DNA of 64,000 nt. Origin: Paenibacillus borealis (GTDB lineage Bacteria; Bacillota; Bacilli; Paenibacillales; Paenibacillaceae). The stretch is from assembly GCF_000758665.1 (NCBI RefSeq), contig NZ_CP009285.1:2294001-2358000 (forward strand). Direction: 5' to 3'. Position 1 is the stretch's first letter. The number at the start of each line of letters is the position of its first letter. Made by a program: the position numbers and the translations under genes. The notes under the pieces were generated by a model. The model was not told the origin of the DNA. It made no database searches and was given only the letters and a program-made list of their open reading frames with translations. This document shows, piece by piece, positions 44,254-53,984 of the stretch.

Positions 44254-45132
44254 GTGAGCAGCAGCATAACAGTGGCCAAGGTACTCAATAATAACGTGAT
44301 CATTGCCGAGCATCCCCAGTATGCCGAGGTAGTGGTCATTGGCAAGGGTATAGGCTTCAACCGTAAGACACGGGACCGGATCAACCTCTCTTCTGTAGAG
44401 AAAATGTTCATCCTGCGGAGCCAGGAGGAGCAGGAGCAGTATAAGCAGCTGGTGCCCCAGGTGGACGAGAAGCTGATTGAGGTTGTCCAGGAGATAGTAC
44501 TGCATATTATGCAGAGCAGCCGGCAGGCGCTTAATGAACATATTCATATCGCGCTCACAGACCATATTTCCTTTGCCATCCGCAGAAGCGAGCAGCATAT
44601 AGCCATACATAACCCCTTTCTGTACGAGACCCGGGAGATTTATCCGGAGGAATACAGTCTGGCGGAATATGCTGTGGACCGGATTAACGAAGCTATGGAG
44701 GTATCGCTGCCACCGGATGAGATCGGTTTCGTGGCGCTTCATATTGTCAGTGCGCTCAGCAACCGGCATATCTCAGAGGTCAAGCAGCATTCCCAGCTGA
44801 TCGGGGATATGGTCGGACTGGTGGAGGATAATCTCGAATACCGCATTCCGCGTGATTCCCTGGACTATTCACGTCTGGTGACTCATCTGCGGTTTGTGCT
44901 GGAGAGGCTGCGCCGGGGGGAGACTGTACGTGAGACTTCGTCGCTCGACGGGCTGATGAAGCGTGAATATCCCGAGATGTACATGCTTGCCTGGAAGCTG
45001 ACCAAGGTCATAGAACAGCGCGTGCATATTCCCGTATATCCTGCCGAGGTAAGCTATCTGACCATTCATCTGCAGCGTCTTGCCCAGAAGAAGGAAGATG
45101 AATCCGGTATGGAACAGCAGGACAGCATTTAG
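44254..45132 (+). CDS. glcT: PtsGHI operon antiterminator (BglG family)
   Basis: About 292 residues: an N-terminal RNA-binding CAT domain (VAKVLNNNVIIAEHPQYAEVVVIGKGIGF), then PRD1 (~70-170, with HIALTDHISFAI and VALHIVSAL histidines) and PRD2 (~175-285, THLRFVLERL and YLTIHLQRLA). GlcT binds a leader RNA and prevents termination when glucose is present; PtsG phosphorylates it to switch it off. The matching RNA site lies before ptsG, the next gene. GTG 44254 has AAAGAGGTG upstream at good spacing; GTG 44245 would overlap it. Confidence 0.93.
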   Translation: MSSSITVAKVLNNNVIIAEHPQYAEVVVIGKGIGFNRKTRDRINLSSVEKMFILRSQEEQEQYKQLVPQVDEKLIEVVQEIVLHIMQSSRQALNEHIHIALTDHISFAIRRSEQHIAIHNPFLYETREIYPEEYSLAEYAVDRINEAMEVSLPPDEIGFVALHIVSALSNRHISEVKQHSQLIGDMVGLVEDNLEYRIPRDSLDYSRLVTHLRFVLERLRRGETVRETSSLDGLMKREYPEMYMLAWKLTKVIEQRVHIPVYPAEVSYLTIHLQRLAQKKEDESGMEQQDSI

Positions 45133-45196
45133 GTCATAATTAAAAATATAAGAATTTGTGTCCTCTGCGCTATAAATTATCCTTATATTTCTCGCT

Positions 45197-45236
45197 GAAA
45201 CGGTACCGTCCCTTAAAAGGACGGCAAAGCCGTTTC
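45197..45236 (+). terminator. Hairpin after glcT
   Basis: GAAACGG...CCGTCC pairs with GGACGG...CCGTTTC with a CTTAAAA loop. There is only a weak T tract, so its strength as a terminator is doubtful. Confidence 0.5.
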
Positions 45237-45245
45237 AACTTGTGC

Positions 45246-45274
45246 TTGCAACTTCAAATCATCGGTGCTACAAT
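45246..45274 (+). promoter_or_regulatory. ptsG promoter
   Basis: TTGCAA at 45246-45251, a 17-base spacer and TACAAT at 45269-45274. Transcription would start about 30 bases before the RAT sequence. Confidence 0.75.
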
Positions 45275-45304
45275 GATCCCTGTTATTAACAAAACAGAAT
45301 ACAA

Positions 45305-45428
45305 ACGTGTAACTGATACGATCAGGCATGAGTGATTTACAGTATTATGGTTGTCTTGCCCCATCTCGGGGTACTCTAACGTTAGCGTTAGACGACAATC
45401 TGTGTGCTGTATTGCTCATGCCTTTTTT
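45305..45428 (+). promoter_or_regulatory. GlcT RNA antiterminator (RAT) and overlapping ptsG leader terminator
   Basis: GTGTAACTGATACGATCAGG at 45308-45327 resembles the RAT that GlcT binds in Bacillus. It overlaps the left arm of a long terminator: GGCATGAG (45325-45332) pairs with CTCATGCC (45415-45422), with inner pairing of ACAG/CTGT and TTGTC/GACGA regions, followed by TTTTTT. Binding of GlcT would hold the RAT hairpin and free ptsG transcription. The inner loop also contains a CTAACGTTAGCGTTAG palindrome. Confidence 0.85.
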
Positions 45429-45471
45429 GGCTTCTGTTTTGAATGAAATTTAGGATTAGGAAGTGACCTCA

Positions 45472-47529
45472 ATGTTCAAAAAGTTGTTTGGCGTTTTGCA
45501 GAGAGTCGGTAAAGCGCTTATGCTGCCCGTTGCCATTCTGCCTGCAGCAGGGCTGCTGCTCGGTATCGGGAACATGCTCGTTAATCCGGATTTCCTGCAG
45601 TATGTGCCTGCACTGGAAAATCATGTAGTTCAAGCTATTGCTACCGTATTGATGAATTCGGGGCAAATTGTATTTGATAATCTCTCCTTGCTGTTCGCAG
45701 TCGGCGTAGCCATCGGGCTGGCCGGAGGCGAAGGTGTAGCGGGTCTCGCGGCTATCATCGGATTCCTGGTTATGAACGTAACCATGGGAACGGTTGTCGG
45801 CGTTAACGCGTACGTGCTGACCTGGAAAGATTTCGCCTACTCCAGCGTGCTGGGGATCCCTACGTTGCAGACAGGGGTGTTCGGTGGTATCCTGGTGGGG
45901 ATATTGGCCGCTTCCATGTACAAAAGGTTCTTCCGTATCGAACTGCCGTCATATCTCGGCTTCTTCGCGGGTAAACGTTTCGTACCGATCATGACTGCGG
46001 TAACTTCCCTGATTCTCGGTCTTGCGCTCACACTGGTATGGCCGCCGATCCAACACGGTCTGAACTATGTATCGCAGAGTATGATCAACACCAACCTTAC
46101 GCTGTCGGCCTTCATCTTCGGGGTCATTGAGCGTTCCCTGATTCCATTCGGCCTGCACCATATCTTCTATTCGCCGTTCTGGTATGAATTCGGAAGTTAT
46201 GTGGATAAGGCAGGAGATCTGGTCCGTGGTGACCAGCGGATCTTCATGCAGCAGCTTCGTGACGGTGTGGATTTCACAGCCGGTACATTTACCACCGGTA
46301 AATATCCGTTTATGATGTTCGGACTTCCGGCAGCCGCGCTTGCGATCTACCATGAGTCCAAACCTGAGAACAGACGGGTTGTCGGAAGCTTGATGATTTC
46401 CGCAGCGCTGACTTCGTTCCTGACAGGTATTACTGAGCCTCTGGAATTCTCATTCCTGTTCGTGGCTCCGCTGCTGTTCGCTGTACATGCTGTATTTGCA
46501 GGCCTTTCCTTCATGACCATGCACATCCTTAATGTCAAAATCGGTATGACGTTCTCCGGCGGTTTCATTGACTACGTGCTGTTCGGCGTTATTCCAAACC
46601 GTACAGCCTGGTGGCTGGTCATCCCGGTAGGTCTGGTGCTCGCGGTGATTTACTACTTCGGATTCCGCTTCGTTATCCGCAAGTTTAACCTGAAGACTCC
46701 AGGCCGTGAAGATGCAACTGACGACGAGGAAGAAGTAAGCACAGAAAGTGTATCCAAGACCGGCGACGATCTGCCGCGCAACATTCTGTCCGCCCTGGGC
46801 GGTAAAGAGAATATCACGCATCTGGATGCCTGCATCACCCGTCTTCGTGTTGAAGTCAAGGATAAAGCAGGTGTTGATAAGAACCGGCTGAAGAAGCTGG
46901 GTGCTTCTGGAGTTCTGGAAGTGGGTAACAACGTACAGGCGATCTTCGGAACCCGTTCGGACACCATCAAATCGCAGATTCAGGATGTCATGAACGGCAG
47001 AACACCAACTGCTGCTCCTGTAGCGCCAAAGCCTGAGCTTGAGAAGCAGGCCGGCGAGCAGGGTGAGGCTATTATCGCTGAGGATATCGTATCCCCGGTA
47101 AACGGTGAGCTGATGGATATTACACTGGTTCCTGATGCGGTCTTCTCGCAAAAAATGACCGGTGACGGTTTCGCCTTCCTGTCGGATGACGGCAAGATTG
47201 CTTCGCCTGTATACGGCAAGGTGTTCAATGTCTTCCCGAGCAAACATGCGATCGGCATTATGTCCGACGGCGGCAAGGAAGTGCTCGTGCATATCGGTGT
47301 CAATACCGTTAAGCTTAAGGGCCAGGGCTTCACGGTTCTGGTAGAAGAAGGCGATCTGGTAGCTGCCGGACAGCCGATTATGGAAGTGGATCTGGAGTAT
47401 GTGAAGGCCAATGCACCTTCGGTAATCTCTCCGGTCATCTTCTCCAACTTGCCTGAAGGTTCTTCCGTCACACTGAAGAAGCCGGGCAAAGTAACCATCG
47501 GTGATAAGGATATCATCACCATTCAGTAA
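45472..47529 (+). CDS. ptsG: PTS glucose transporter EIICBA
   Basis: About 685 residues. The IIC domain (~1-405, about ten helices, [15 protein letters not shown] signature) moves glucose. The IIB domain (~435-510) has the phospho-cysteine in [10 protein letters not shown], and the IIA domain (~555-680) the phospho-histidine in [12 protein letters not shown], plus [11 protein letters not shown] 45472 is used; a GTG at 45463 would sit against the TTAGGA ribosome site. It is controlled by the leader terminator upstream and followed by ptsH and ptsI, the B. subtilis order. Confidence 0.96.
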   Translation: MFKKLFGVLQRVGKALMLPVAILPAAGLLLGIGNMLVNPDFLQYVPALENHVVQAIATVLMNSGQIVFDNLSLLFAVGVAIGLAGGEGVAGLAAIIGFLVMNVTMGTVVGVNAYVLTWKDFAYSSVLGIPTLQTGVFGGILVGILAASMYKRFFRIELPSYLGFFAGKRFVPIMTAVTSLILGLALTLVWPPIQHGLNYVSQSMINTNLTLSAFIFGVIERSLIPFGLHHIFYSPFWYEFGSYVDKAGDLVRGDQRIFMQQLRDGVDFTAGTFTTGKYPFMMFGLPAAALAIYHESKPENRRVVGSLMISAALTSFLTGITEPLEFSFLFVAPLLFAVHAVFAGLSFMTMHILNVKIGMTFSGGFIDYVLFGVIPNRTAWWLVIPVGLVLAVIYYFGFRFVIRKFNLKTPGREDATDDEEEVSTESVSKTGDDLPRNILSALGGKENITHLDACITRLRVEVKDKAGVDKNRLKKLGASGVLEVGNNVQAIFGTRSDTIKSQIQDVMNGRTPTAAPVAPKPELEKQAGEQGEAIIAEDIVSPVNGELMDITLVPDAVFSQKMTGDGFAFLSDDGKIASPVYGKVFNVFPSKHAIGIMSDGGKEVLVHIGVNTVKLKGQGFTVLVEEGDLVAAGQPIMEVDLEYVKANAPSVISPVIFSNLPEGSSVTLKKPGKVTIGDKDIITIQ

Positions 47530-47537
47530 AATGTGCA

Positions 47538-47580
47538 AAGGCGAAGCGCTTCCATTATAATCAAAGGGAGCGCGGCCTTC
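47538..47580 (+). promoter_or_regulatory. Hairpin with internal TATAAT between ptsG and ptsH
   Basis: AAGGCGAAGCGCTTCC pairs imperfectly with GGGAGCGCGGCCTT. The loop contains TTATAATC, which could be the -10 of a separate ptsHI promoter, or the hairpin may lower or protect transcripts in between. No T tract follows. Confidence 0.4.
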
Positions 47581-47627
47581 ACCATAAGCAACTATCCTAA
47601 TTAATAGAAAGCGAGTTGGATATTATT

Positions 47628-47903
47628 ATGCAAACAACTTTCAGAATCATTGACGAAGATGGAATTCACGCACGCCCGGCAACAGCGCTGGTAAATACAG
47701 CTACAAAATTCAAAGGCACTGAGGCTTTCGCGGAAGCCAAAGGCAAAAAAGTAACTCTTAAATCCATCTTGGGCGTTCTGTCCCTGGGCCTTGAAGCAGG
47801 AGATACCCTGACCCTTATTACTGAAGGCAGTGAAGAAGCTGAAGCACTGAGCGCACTGCAGGAGATTATGGTTAAAGAAGGGCTGGGAGAAGTTCATGAG
47901 TAA
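47628..47903 (+). CDS. ptsH: Phosphocarrier protein HPr
   Basis: 91 residues. The PEP-dependent phosphorylation site is His14 in [11 protein letters not shown], and the regulatory HPr kinase site is Ser46 in [10 protein letters not shown], so the protein can act in sugar transport and in CcpA-dependent catabolite repression. ATG 47628 is used; an in-frame TTG at 47616 would extend it by four residues. It overlaps ptsI by eight bases. Confidence 0.97.
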   Translation: MQTTFRIIDEDGIHARPATALVNTATKFKGTEAFAEAKGKKVTLKSILGVLSLGLEAGDTLTLITEGSEEAEALSALQEIMVKEGLGEVHE

Positions 47904-49608
47904 AATTTCAGGAATCGCGGCTTCCGCAGGTATTGCAGTAGCCCGTGCCTTTATCCTGGAACATCCGGACTACACCATTACCAAAACAGCAGTCACTGAT
48001 GTAGACGCTGAGCTTGCGAAGCTGAATGACGCCCTGGATAAATCCAGAGGCGAACTGCAGAGCATCAAAGAGCGTACCCTGGCTGAGCTTGGTGAGAAGA
48101 AAGCGGAGATCTTCGAATCCCATCTGCTGATTCTTGATGATCCCGAGCTGATCACGCCTGTAATGGATAAAATCCGTGAGGAATCGGTTAATGCGGACTA
48201 TGCACTAAATGAAGTGGCTAACCAGTTTGTAGAAATGTTCCAGAACATGAAGAGCGCGTACCTGCAGGAACGTGCTGCGGATATGCGTGACGTAACCAAA
48301 CGCGTACTGAACCACCTGCTTGGCATTCACTACGTGAGCCCGGCAGAGATCAGTGAAGAGGTTATCGTAATTGCACTGGATCTGACGCCTTCGGACACCG
48401 CTCAGCTTAACCGTAATTTCGTTAAGGGCTTCACGACTAACATCGGCGGACGTACCTCCCACTCGGCGATTATGGCCCGTTCCCTGGAGATTCCGGCTGT
48501 AGTTGGAACCAAGAATGTATTGTCCCTGGTGAAAGCCGGCGATCTGATTATTGTAGACGGCCTGAACGGTGATGTGCTGATCAACCCGACGGAAGCGGAG
48601 GTAGCAGAATACACCGCGAAGCAGGAAGCTTATAACCTGCAGATTGCCGAGTGGAAGAAGCTGCGTGATGAACCCACCGTATCCGCTGACGGCAAGCATG
48701 TTGAGCTGGCTGCGAATATCGGTACACCAAATGATGTAACGGGTGTTATCGAGAACGGCGGAGAAGGCGTAGGTCTGTACCGTACTGAATTCCTGTATAT
48801 GGGCCGCGACAAGCTGCCTTCCGAAGAAATTCAGTACAATGCCTACCGTACCGTGCTTGAGAACATGCAAGGCAAGCCGGTAGTTGTGCGTACACTGGAT
48901 ATCGGCGGCGACAAAGAGCTGCCTTATCTGGATCTGCCGAAGGAAATGAACCCGTTCCTCGGCTTCCGTGCCATCCGTCTGTGTCTGGACCGTCAGGATA
49001 TCTTCCGCACCCAGCTGCGGGCCTTGCTCAGAGCCAGTGCCCACGGCGATCTGCGTATTATGTTCCCGATGATCGCTACGCTTGGTGAATTCCGTGCAGC
49101 CCGTGATTTGCTGCTGGAAGAGAAGGCCAAGCTGCGTGAAGAAGGCAAGGAAGTATCCGATAACATCCAGCTGGGCATCATGGTTGAGATTCCTTCGACA
49201 GCTGTGCTGGCTGACCAGTTCGCCAAAGAAGTAGATTTCTTCAGTATCGGTACCAATGACCTTATTCAATATACAATGGCTGCGGACCGTATGAATGAAC
49301 GGGTATCCTACCTGTATCAGCCATATAACCCGGCGATTCTGCGTCTGGTCAAAATCGTCATCGATGCTGCACACGCCGAAGGTAAATGGACCGGCATGTG
49401 CGGTGAAATGGCCGGAGATTCAACGGCTATTCCTCTGCTGCTGGGTCTTGGCCTGGATGAATTCAGTATGAGTGCAACCTCCATTCTGCCGGCACGCAGC
49501 CAGATTTCCAAGCTTTCTGCTGCTGACATGAAGGAAATGGCTGGCCAGGCGCTGCAGCTCGGCACTGCCGAGGAAGTAGCAGCACTTGTGCAGAGCCGTG
49601 TGAATTAA
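47896..49608 (+). CDS. ptsI: PTS enzyme I (phosphoenolpyruvate-protein phosphotransferase)
   Basis: A 570-residue enzyme I that passes phosphate from PEP to HPr. The active His189 lies in [13 protein letters not shown]; the HPr-binding helical domain precedes it, and the PEP-binding barrel has [39 protein letters not shown] and the catalytic Cys in [12 protein letters not shown] 47896 overlaps ptsH by eight bases. Terminated at 49662-49694. Confidence 0.98.
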   Translation: MSKISGIAASAGIAVARAFILEHPDYTITKTAVTDVDAELAKLNDALDKSRGELQSIKERTLAELGEKKAEIFESHLLILDDPELITPVMDKIREESVNADYALNEVANQFVEMFQNMKSAYLQERAADMRDVTKRVLNHLLGIHYVSPAEISEEVIVIALDLTPSDTAQLNRNFVKGFTTNIGGRTSHSAIMARSLEIPAVVGTKNVLSLVKAGDLIIVDGLNGDVLINPTEAEVAEYTAKQEAYNLQIAEWKKLRDEPTVSADGKHVELAANIGTPNDVTGVIENGGEGVGLYRTEFLYMGRDKLPSEEIQYNAYRTVLENMQGKPVVVRTLDIGGDKELPYLDLPKEMNPFLGFRAIRLCLDRQDIFRTQLRALLRASAHGDLRIMFPMIATLGEFRAARDLLLEEKAKLREEGKEVSDNIQLGIMVEIPSTAVLADQFAKEVDFFSIGTNDLIQYTMAADRMNERVSYLYQPYNPAILRLVKIVIDAAHAEGKWTGMCGEMAGDSTAIPLLLGLGLDEFSMSATSILPARSQISKLSAADMKEMAGQALQLGTAEEVAALVQSRVN

Positions 49609-49661
49609 TTCGTTTAGGGGTTTAATCTGTTTGAGGCAATTCCACTTTTCCAACTACTTTA

Positions 49662-49694
49662 GCCGGTCTCCGATATAGGGGGCCGGTTTTTTTG
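49662..49694 (+). terminator. Terminator after ptsI
   Basis: GCCGGTCTCC and GGGGGCCGGT pair around GATATA (with a small mismatch), followed by TTTTTTT. Confidence 0.85.
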
Positions 49695-49790
49695 ATGTAT
49701 AAGAACAAATGTACTTCAGCAAGAACGGAACCGCCTTTTCTTGCAGCATTTTATATAATGAGGCCATTACTTCCGAAGGGCGGAACCATT

Positions 49791-51032
49791 TTGCAGAAGT
49801 TCAGTGCCTCACAGCTTTATTTGTTTATGGTTTTTATGATGTCTTTAGCAGGCAGCATTATATTTACAACGTATAGTATTTATTATGTTACCAAGCTTGG
49901 ACTAAGCCCGTTTCAGCTGGTACTGGCTGGAACGGTTCTGGAGATAACAGTGTTGGTGTCCGAAGGAATTACAGGTGTTGTTGCGGATACATATAGCCGT
50001 AAGCTGTCGGTTATTATCGGAATGTTCGTACTGGGAAGTGCTTTTGTGCTGGAAGGATGTATTGTCTGGATGATGCATCCGGCCTCCATGCTGCCTGCAT
50101 TTGCCTGGCTGATTATGTCCCAGATGCTGTATGGTATCGGCTGGACGTTTGTCAGCGGGGCGGACACGGCCTGGATTGTTGACGAACTGGATGAGGAGCA
50201 GACGGGTGGACTTTTTATGCGTTCCAAAATATTTGCGCTAACTGCGTCTCTGCTGGGCATCGTTGTCAGTGTAGGATTATCACTGCTTGCGCCTAATATG
50301 CCGTTTCTGGCAGGAGGCGCTGTCTATTTTATACTTGGGCTGGTATTGATCCGTTATATGAAGGAAACGGGCTTTATCCGGCGTGAGCGTGAGCCGCACA
50401 CCTCACCAATCCGTGAACTGGGCAAGACCTGGGTAAGCGGCGTATCCGTACTCAGACATCACCCGCTGCTTCTGCTGCTGACCGTTGTAACATTATTTAA
50501 CGGGGCTGCGTCTGAAGGGTATGACCGCCTGTGGCAAATCCACCTGATTGATGAAATCGGCTTCCCGGAAGCCTCCGTGTCAATGGCGGTATGGTTCGGC
50601 CTGATCAGCGCAGCGGCTACAATTTTGGGGATGCTGGCCGTGCGTTTTGCCGGGAAAAGAATGGACCTGCTCCTGGAACGAAAGGTCTCTGCCACTTTGT
50701 TCATACTGACCTGTATCCGCATGGGCTGCATCCTGCTGCTTGCGCTTGCGCCGAATTTCACGGCCGCGATCTTTGCGGTGCTTCTCCTGGGGGTGGCCGG
50801 CTCCGTGAGCGATCCTATCTACACTACCTGGCTGAACTCGAAGCTTCCAAGCCGGAACCGGGCCACAGTCCTGTCCATGATCAGTCAATCGGATGCACTT
50901 GGCCAGTCCGCAGGCGGTCCGGTTGTAGGTTATATAGGCAGCCGGTTCTCCATCAGAGCCTCACTTTTGGCTGCAGGCTTCCTGCTGCTACCAGTTATGG
51001 CGTTGTTCGGAAAGGTCATGCGTAAGCGCTAA
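49791..51032 (+). CDS. MFS transporter
   Basis: About 413 residues with 12 predicted membrane helices (YLFMVFMMSLAGSIIFTTYSI, LVLAGTVLEITVLVSEGITGV, and so on) and the MFS loop VVADTYSRKLSVIIG. The second half has SDPIYTTWLNSKLPSRNRATVLS, seen in multidrug-type exporters. TTG 49791 after GAAGGGCGG is preferred: an in-frame start at 49692 would lie inside the ptsI terminator, and a TATAAT at 49754-49759 fits transcription starting between them. The substrate is unknown. Single gene. Confidence 0.85.
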   Translation: MQKFSASQLYLFMVFMMSLAGSIIFTTYSIYYVTKLGLSPFQLVLAGTVLEITVLVSEGITGVVADTYSRKLSVIIGMFVLGSAFVLEGCIVWMMHPASMLPAFAWLIMSQMLYGIGWTFVSGADTAWIVDELDEEQTGGLFMRSKIFALTASLLGIVVSVGLSLLAPNMPFLAGGAVYFILGLVLIRYMKETGFIRREREPHTSPIRELGKTWVSGVSVLRHHPLLLLLTVVTLFNGAASEGYDRLWQIHLIDEIGFPEASVSMAVWFGLISAAATILGMLAVRFAGKRMDLLLERKVSATLFILTCIRMGCILLLALAPNFTAAIFAVLLLGVAGSVSDPIYTTWLNSKLPSRNRATVLSMISQSDALGQSAGGPVVGYIGSRFSIRASLLAAGFLLLPVMALFGKVMRKR

Positions 51033-51360
51033 AGGAAGCAAAACAACATTTAACAGTTGTTATTTGGCAGCAGGACAAGTATACTTCCGGGTAGATTCGC
51101 AGCTGTCACCTCATGGGCTTAAATACCCGGGACTTCATGCCGATATAGGATATAGCAAGCAGATGCAATTCTACCCCGTAACCCAAACCTGTGAACATAA
51201 TGTTACATATTATAAGATGAACCGTGAGTAAGAATTCTCAGCAATACCCGCTTGCAGAGCTGTGCAAGTATTAGATTGGTGATATGTGGAAATAGCTTGG
51301 TTGTAATAGAGTGATCAGTTTTCGGCCGGATGGCAGAGAGCATTAGGATGGTGAATATGA
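51033..51360. other. 328-base upstream region of the pullulanase gene
   Basis: No gene seen. It holds AACAACATTTAACAGTTGTT near 51044 (a dyad), and AT-rich sequence (TGTTACATATTATAAG) around 51203 that may be a promoter. No terminator for the MFS gene is obvious. Confidence 0.35.
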
Positions 51361-53760
51361 ATGAGCAGCAATTATATAAATGCAGAGTCAGTAATGGAGA
51401 CCTATGAAGGCAAAGACCTCGGCTTAACGTATTCAGCGGAGTACAGTATGTTTAAAGTCTGGGCGCCGACTGCGTTCGCAGTGTCGCTGGTGCTGTATAC
51501 TACCGGCGGCAATGGCATATCCGCCGGTCATACCGGAGATTACAGGGACAGCGGCCGGATTATCAATATGCAGCGCTCAGACGGCGGGATCTGGGGAGTC
51601 CGGGTTTCCGGTGATCTTAAGGGTAAGTACTATATGTACCGGACTGTATTTGCGGACGGAAGCATTAATGAAGCTGCAGATCCTTATGCAATGGCCGTAT
51701 CTGCTAATGGACTGCGGACGGCGATAATCGATTTGCAGGATACCCATCCGGCTGGTTGGGATCAGGATACTTCTCCTGTTCTGCCGCATCCGGCCGATGC
51801 TGTAATCTATGAGCTGCATGTACGTGATTTCTCGGCTCATGAAAGCTCGGGTCTTACCCATAAGGGGAAATTCAAGGCGTTCACTGAGATAGGACTGCGG
51901 GATTCTGCAGGTCATGCGCTGGGCATTGACCATCTGGCTGAGCTGGGGATTACTCATGTGCATCTGCTGCCGGTATTCGACTTCCAGACGGTGGATGAGC
52001 TGAAGGTTCCCGGTGAAGCACCGCGGTCTCCACTATTCACAGACTACAATTGGGGCTATGACCCCCAGCACTATAATGTGCCTGAAGGCTCATACAGCAC
52101 AGACCCGGCCAGTCCGCCTGTCCGGATCCGTGAATTCAAGGAGATGGTGCAGGCACTGCACAGCCGCGGGATCTCTGTCATTATGGATGTGGTCTACAAT
52201 CATACGTATTCTATTGAACAAGGCCCCTTCCAGCCGCTTGTGCCGGATTATTTCTACCGCCACGACTATAGCGGCCGGCTCTCCAACGGCTCGGGTGTCG
52301 GCAATGAACTGGCTACCGAGCAGCCGATGGTACGCAAATATATCAAAGACTCTTTGTCTTACTGGGCTTCGGAATATCATATCGACGGTTTCCGCTTTGA
52401 TCTGATGGGATTGATGGACAGTGTGACCATGCGCGAGATCACGGAAGAGCTGCGGCTGGAGATCAATCCGGCCCTGCTGCTCTACGGTGAGCCCTGGACG
52501 GGCGGAGACTCTCCGCTTGCCACTAAGACGCTCAAGGGTGTGCAGCGCGGCAAAGGGTATGCCGTCTTCAACGATAACTTCCGCTCTGCCATCAAGGGAG
52601 ACAGTGACGGCTGGGGCAAGGGATTCGCTACCGGAGAATACGGTAAAGAAGGCGCGGTTGCTTCCGGGATCAAGGGAGCGATACATGAGTTCACTGATTC
52701 GCCTGTAGAGACAGTAAACTATGTAACGGCGCATGATAATCTGAATCTGTGGGACAAAATTCTCGCCACTCAGGGATTGCGCAAGGAAGCGCGTTTGCTG
52801 GAGCTTGAGAATGGTAAGCTGCGGGGCGGCGGGGATCTGGAAACCGCCGTGGAGCAGGCTGACCCGTATTTCGCGATTGATACCTTGGATGTGCTGGAGA
52901 ATGAGACCGTACGGCGTTCTCTGCTGGCTAACGGGATCATCCTGACCTCGCAGGGAATACCATTCCTGCACGCCGGGGATGAGCTGCTGCGCAGCAAATA
53001 CGGGGACCATAACAGCTACCGAAGTCCTGACTGCATCAATGCCATCCGCTGGGAGAACAAGAAGAAGTTCATTCCCGTGTTTCAATATTACAAAGGTCTG
53101 ATTGAGCTGCGGCGGGGACATCCGGCTTTCCGGCTGCATGGACGCCAGGAGATTGAGCGCAGTCTTGAGTTCCTGCGCTGTGAGGACGGAGTGGTTGCCT
53201 ATGTGCTGAAGAATCATGCCGGCGGCGATGTATGGAATAATATTGTTGTGATCTTCAATGCTAATATGGGACCGGTAACCCAGTGTCTCCCTGAATCCTC
53301 AGGCTGCTGGAATATCGTCGTTGATCATACCCATGCAGGACCGGAGGCCTTCCGGCAGACAGAGAACGGCAGTATCGAAGTTGCCGGGTTGTCGATGATG
53401 GTGCTCTACGATAAATACGGCGAACCCGAACCGAGATCGAAGGTAGTGGAGGTTCATTATGAACGGCCGGACGGCGATTACCGGGGCTGGAATCTCTGGG
53501 TATGGGGTACAGGCATTCAGGATGGACAACGGGACTTCCAGCACATGGAGGACGGTCACGCAGTAGCGCGGATCGAGGTGCTGCCAGGCACAGCGTCTAT
53601 CGGATATATCCTGCGGCTGAATGACTGGGAAGAAAAAGACAGCATGGGTGACCGCTTCATCGACTGCTCCGGCAGCGCGGATCCGGTTAAGGTAAGGGTC
53701 AGTGACCGCCGGCACGAGCATGAGGGAGATACAGAAGGACCACTTCAACGGAGTAGTTAA
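51361..53760 (+). CDS. pulA: Type I pullulanase, cytoplasmic, with C-terminal carbohydrate-binding-like domain
   Basis: 799 residues. A CBM48-type N domain (~15-120, YSMFKVWAPTAFAVSLVLY) precedes a GH13 catalytic barrel with the pullulanase motif YNWGYDP, DVVYNHTY, nucleophile D347 in GFRFDLMG, acid/base E377 in LYGEPW, and transition-state D459 in VTAHDN. A C-terminal all-beta segment (~700-790; VEVHYERPDGDYRGWNLWVW) looks like CBM41, which normally sits at the N-terminus. There is no signal peptide, so it probably debranches glycogen or imported maltodextrins at alpha-1,6 links. ATG 51361 has TAGGATGGTG upstream. Confidence 0.93.
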   Translation: MSSNYINAESVMETYEGKDLGLTYSAEYSMFKVWAPTAFAVSLVLYTTGGNGISAGHTGDYRDSGRIINMQRSDGGIWGVRVSGDLKGKYYMYRTVFADGSINEAADPYAMAVSANGLRTAIIDLQDTHPAGWDQDTSPVLPHPADAVIYELHVRDFSAHESSGLTHKGKFKAFTEIGLRDSAGHALGIDHLAELGITHVHLLPVFDFQTVDELKVPGEAPRSPLFTDYNWGYDPQHYNVPEGSYSTDPASPPVRIREFKEMVQALHSRGISVIMDVVYNHTYSIEQGPFQPLVPDYFYRHDYSGRLSNGSGVGNELATEQPMVRKYIKDSLSYWASEYHIDGFRFDLMGLMDSVTMREITEELRLEINPALLLYGEPWTGGDSPLATKTLKGVQRGKGYAVFNDNFRSAIKGDSDGWGKGFATGEYGKEGAVASGIKGAIHEFTDSPVETVNYVTAHDNLNLWDKILATQGLRKEARLLELENGKLRGGGDLETAVEQADPYFAIDTLDVLENETVRRSLLANGIILTSQGIPFLHAGDELLRSKYGDHNSYRSPDCINAIRWENKKKFIPVFQYYKGLIELRRGHPAFRLHGRQEIERSLEFLRCEDGVVAYVLKNHAGGDVWNNIVVIFNANMGPVTQCLPESSGCWNIVVDHTHAGPEAFRQTENGSIEVAGLSMMVLYDKYGEPEPRSKVVEVHYERPDGDYRGWNLWVWGTGIQDGQRDFQHMEDGHAVARIEVLPGTASIGYILRLNDWEEKDSMGDRFIDCSGSADPVKVRVSDRRHEHEGDTEGPLQRSS

Positions 53761-53772
53761 GCAATAAATTAA

Positions 53773-53823
53773 GAGCTGTCCTGCATATCTCCCCTTAGTG
53801 GGAGTCGCAGGATAGCTTCTTTA
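53773..53823 (+). terminator. Terminator after the pullulanase
   Basis: AGCTGTCCTGC pairs with GCAGGATAGCT (one bulge) around a loop containing CTCCCCTTAGTGGGAG, followed by TCTTT. Confidence 0.8.
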
Positions 53824-53984
53824 TGCTCCGACTCTTGTTTTCGCTTTTATTGAACTTAAGATTTTAACATAAAACCAATCTTTCACCCAATGTATATTTG
53901 GACTTCCGGGCGGCTGCTGTTGTCGCAGGAATTCCTTGATTCATTCGGCTTTCTGTGGCAGAGATCTGGTAACTTTTTATATAA

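Noticed and set aside
48205..49374. 389-codon minus-strand frame opposite ptsI
   Set aside because: Shadow frame; ptsI is complete and unambiguous.
49692..49790. N-terminal extension of the MFS transporter to 49692
   Set aside because: It would start within the ptsI terminator and upstream of the likely -10 box, and adds no membrane segment.
51040..51070. Fourth copy of the 177-bp element upstream of pulA
   Set aside because: CAACATTTAACAGTTGTT and a following GGCAGCAGG resemble one core, but no further cores follow at 51-52 bases.
53911..53935. Extra core (TGTTGTCGCAGGAATT) next to element copy 3
   Set aside because: Off the 51-52 base spacing and in isolation; probably chance.
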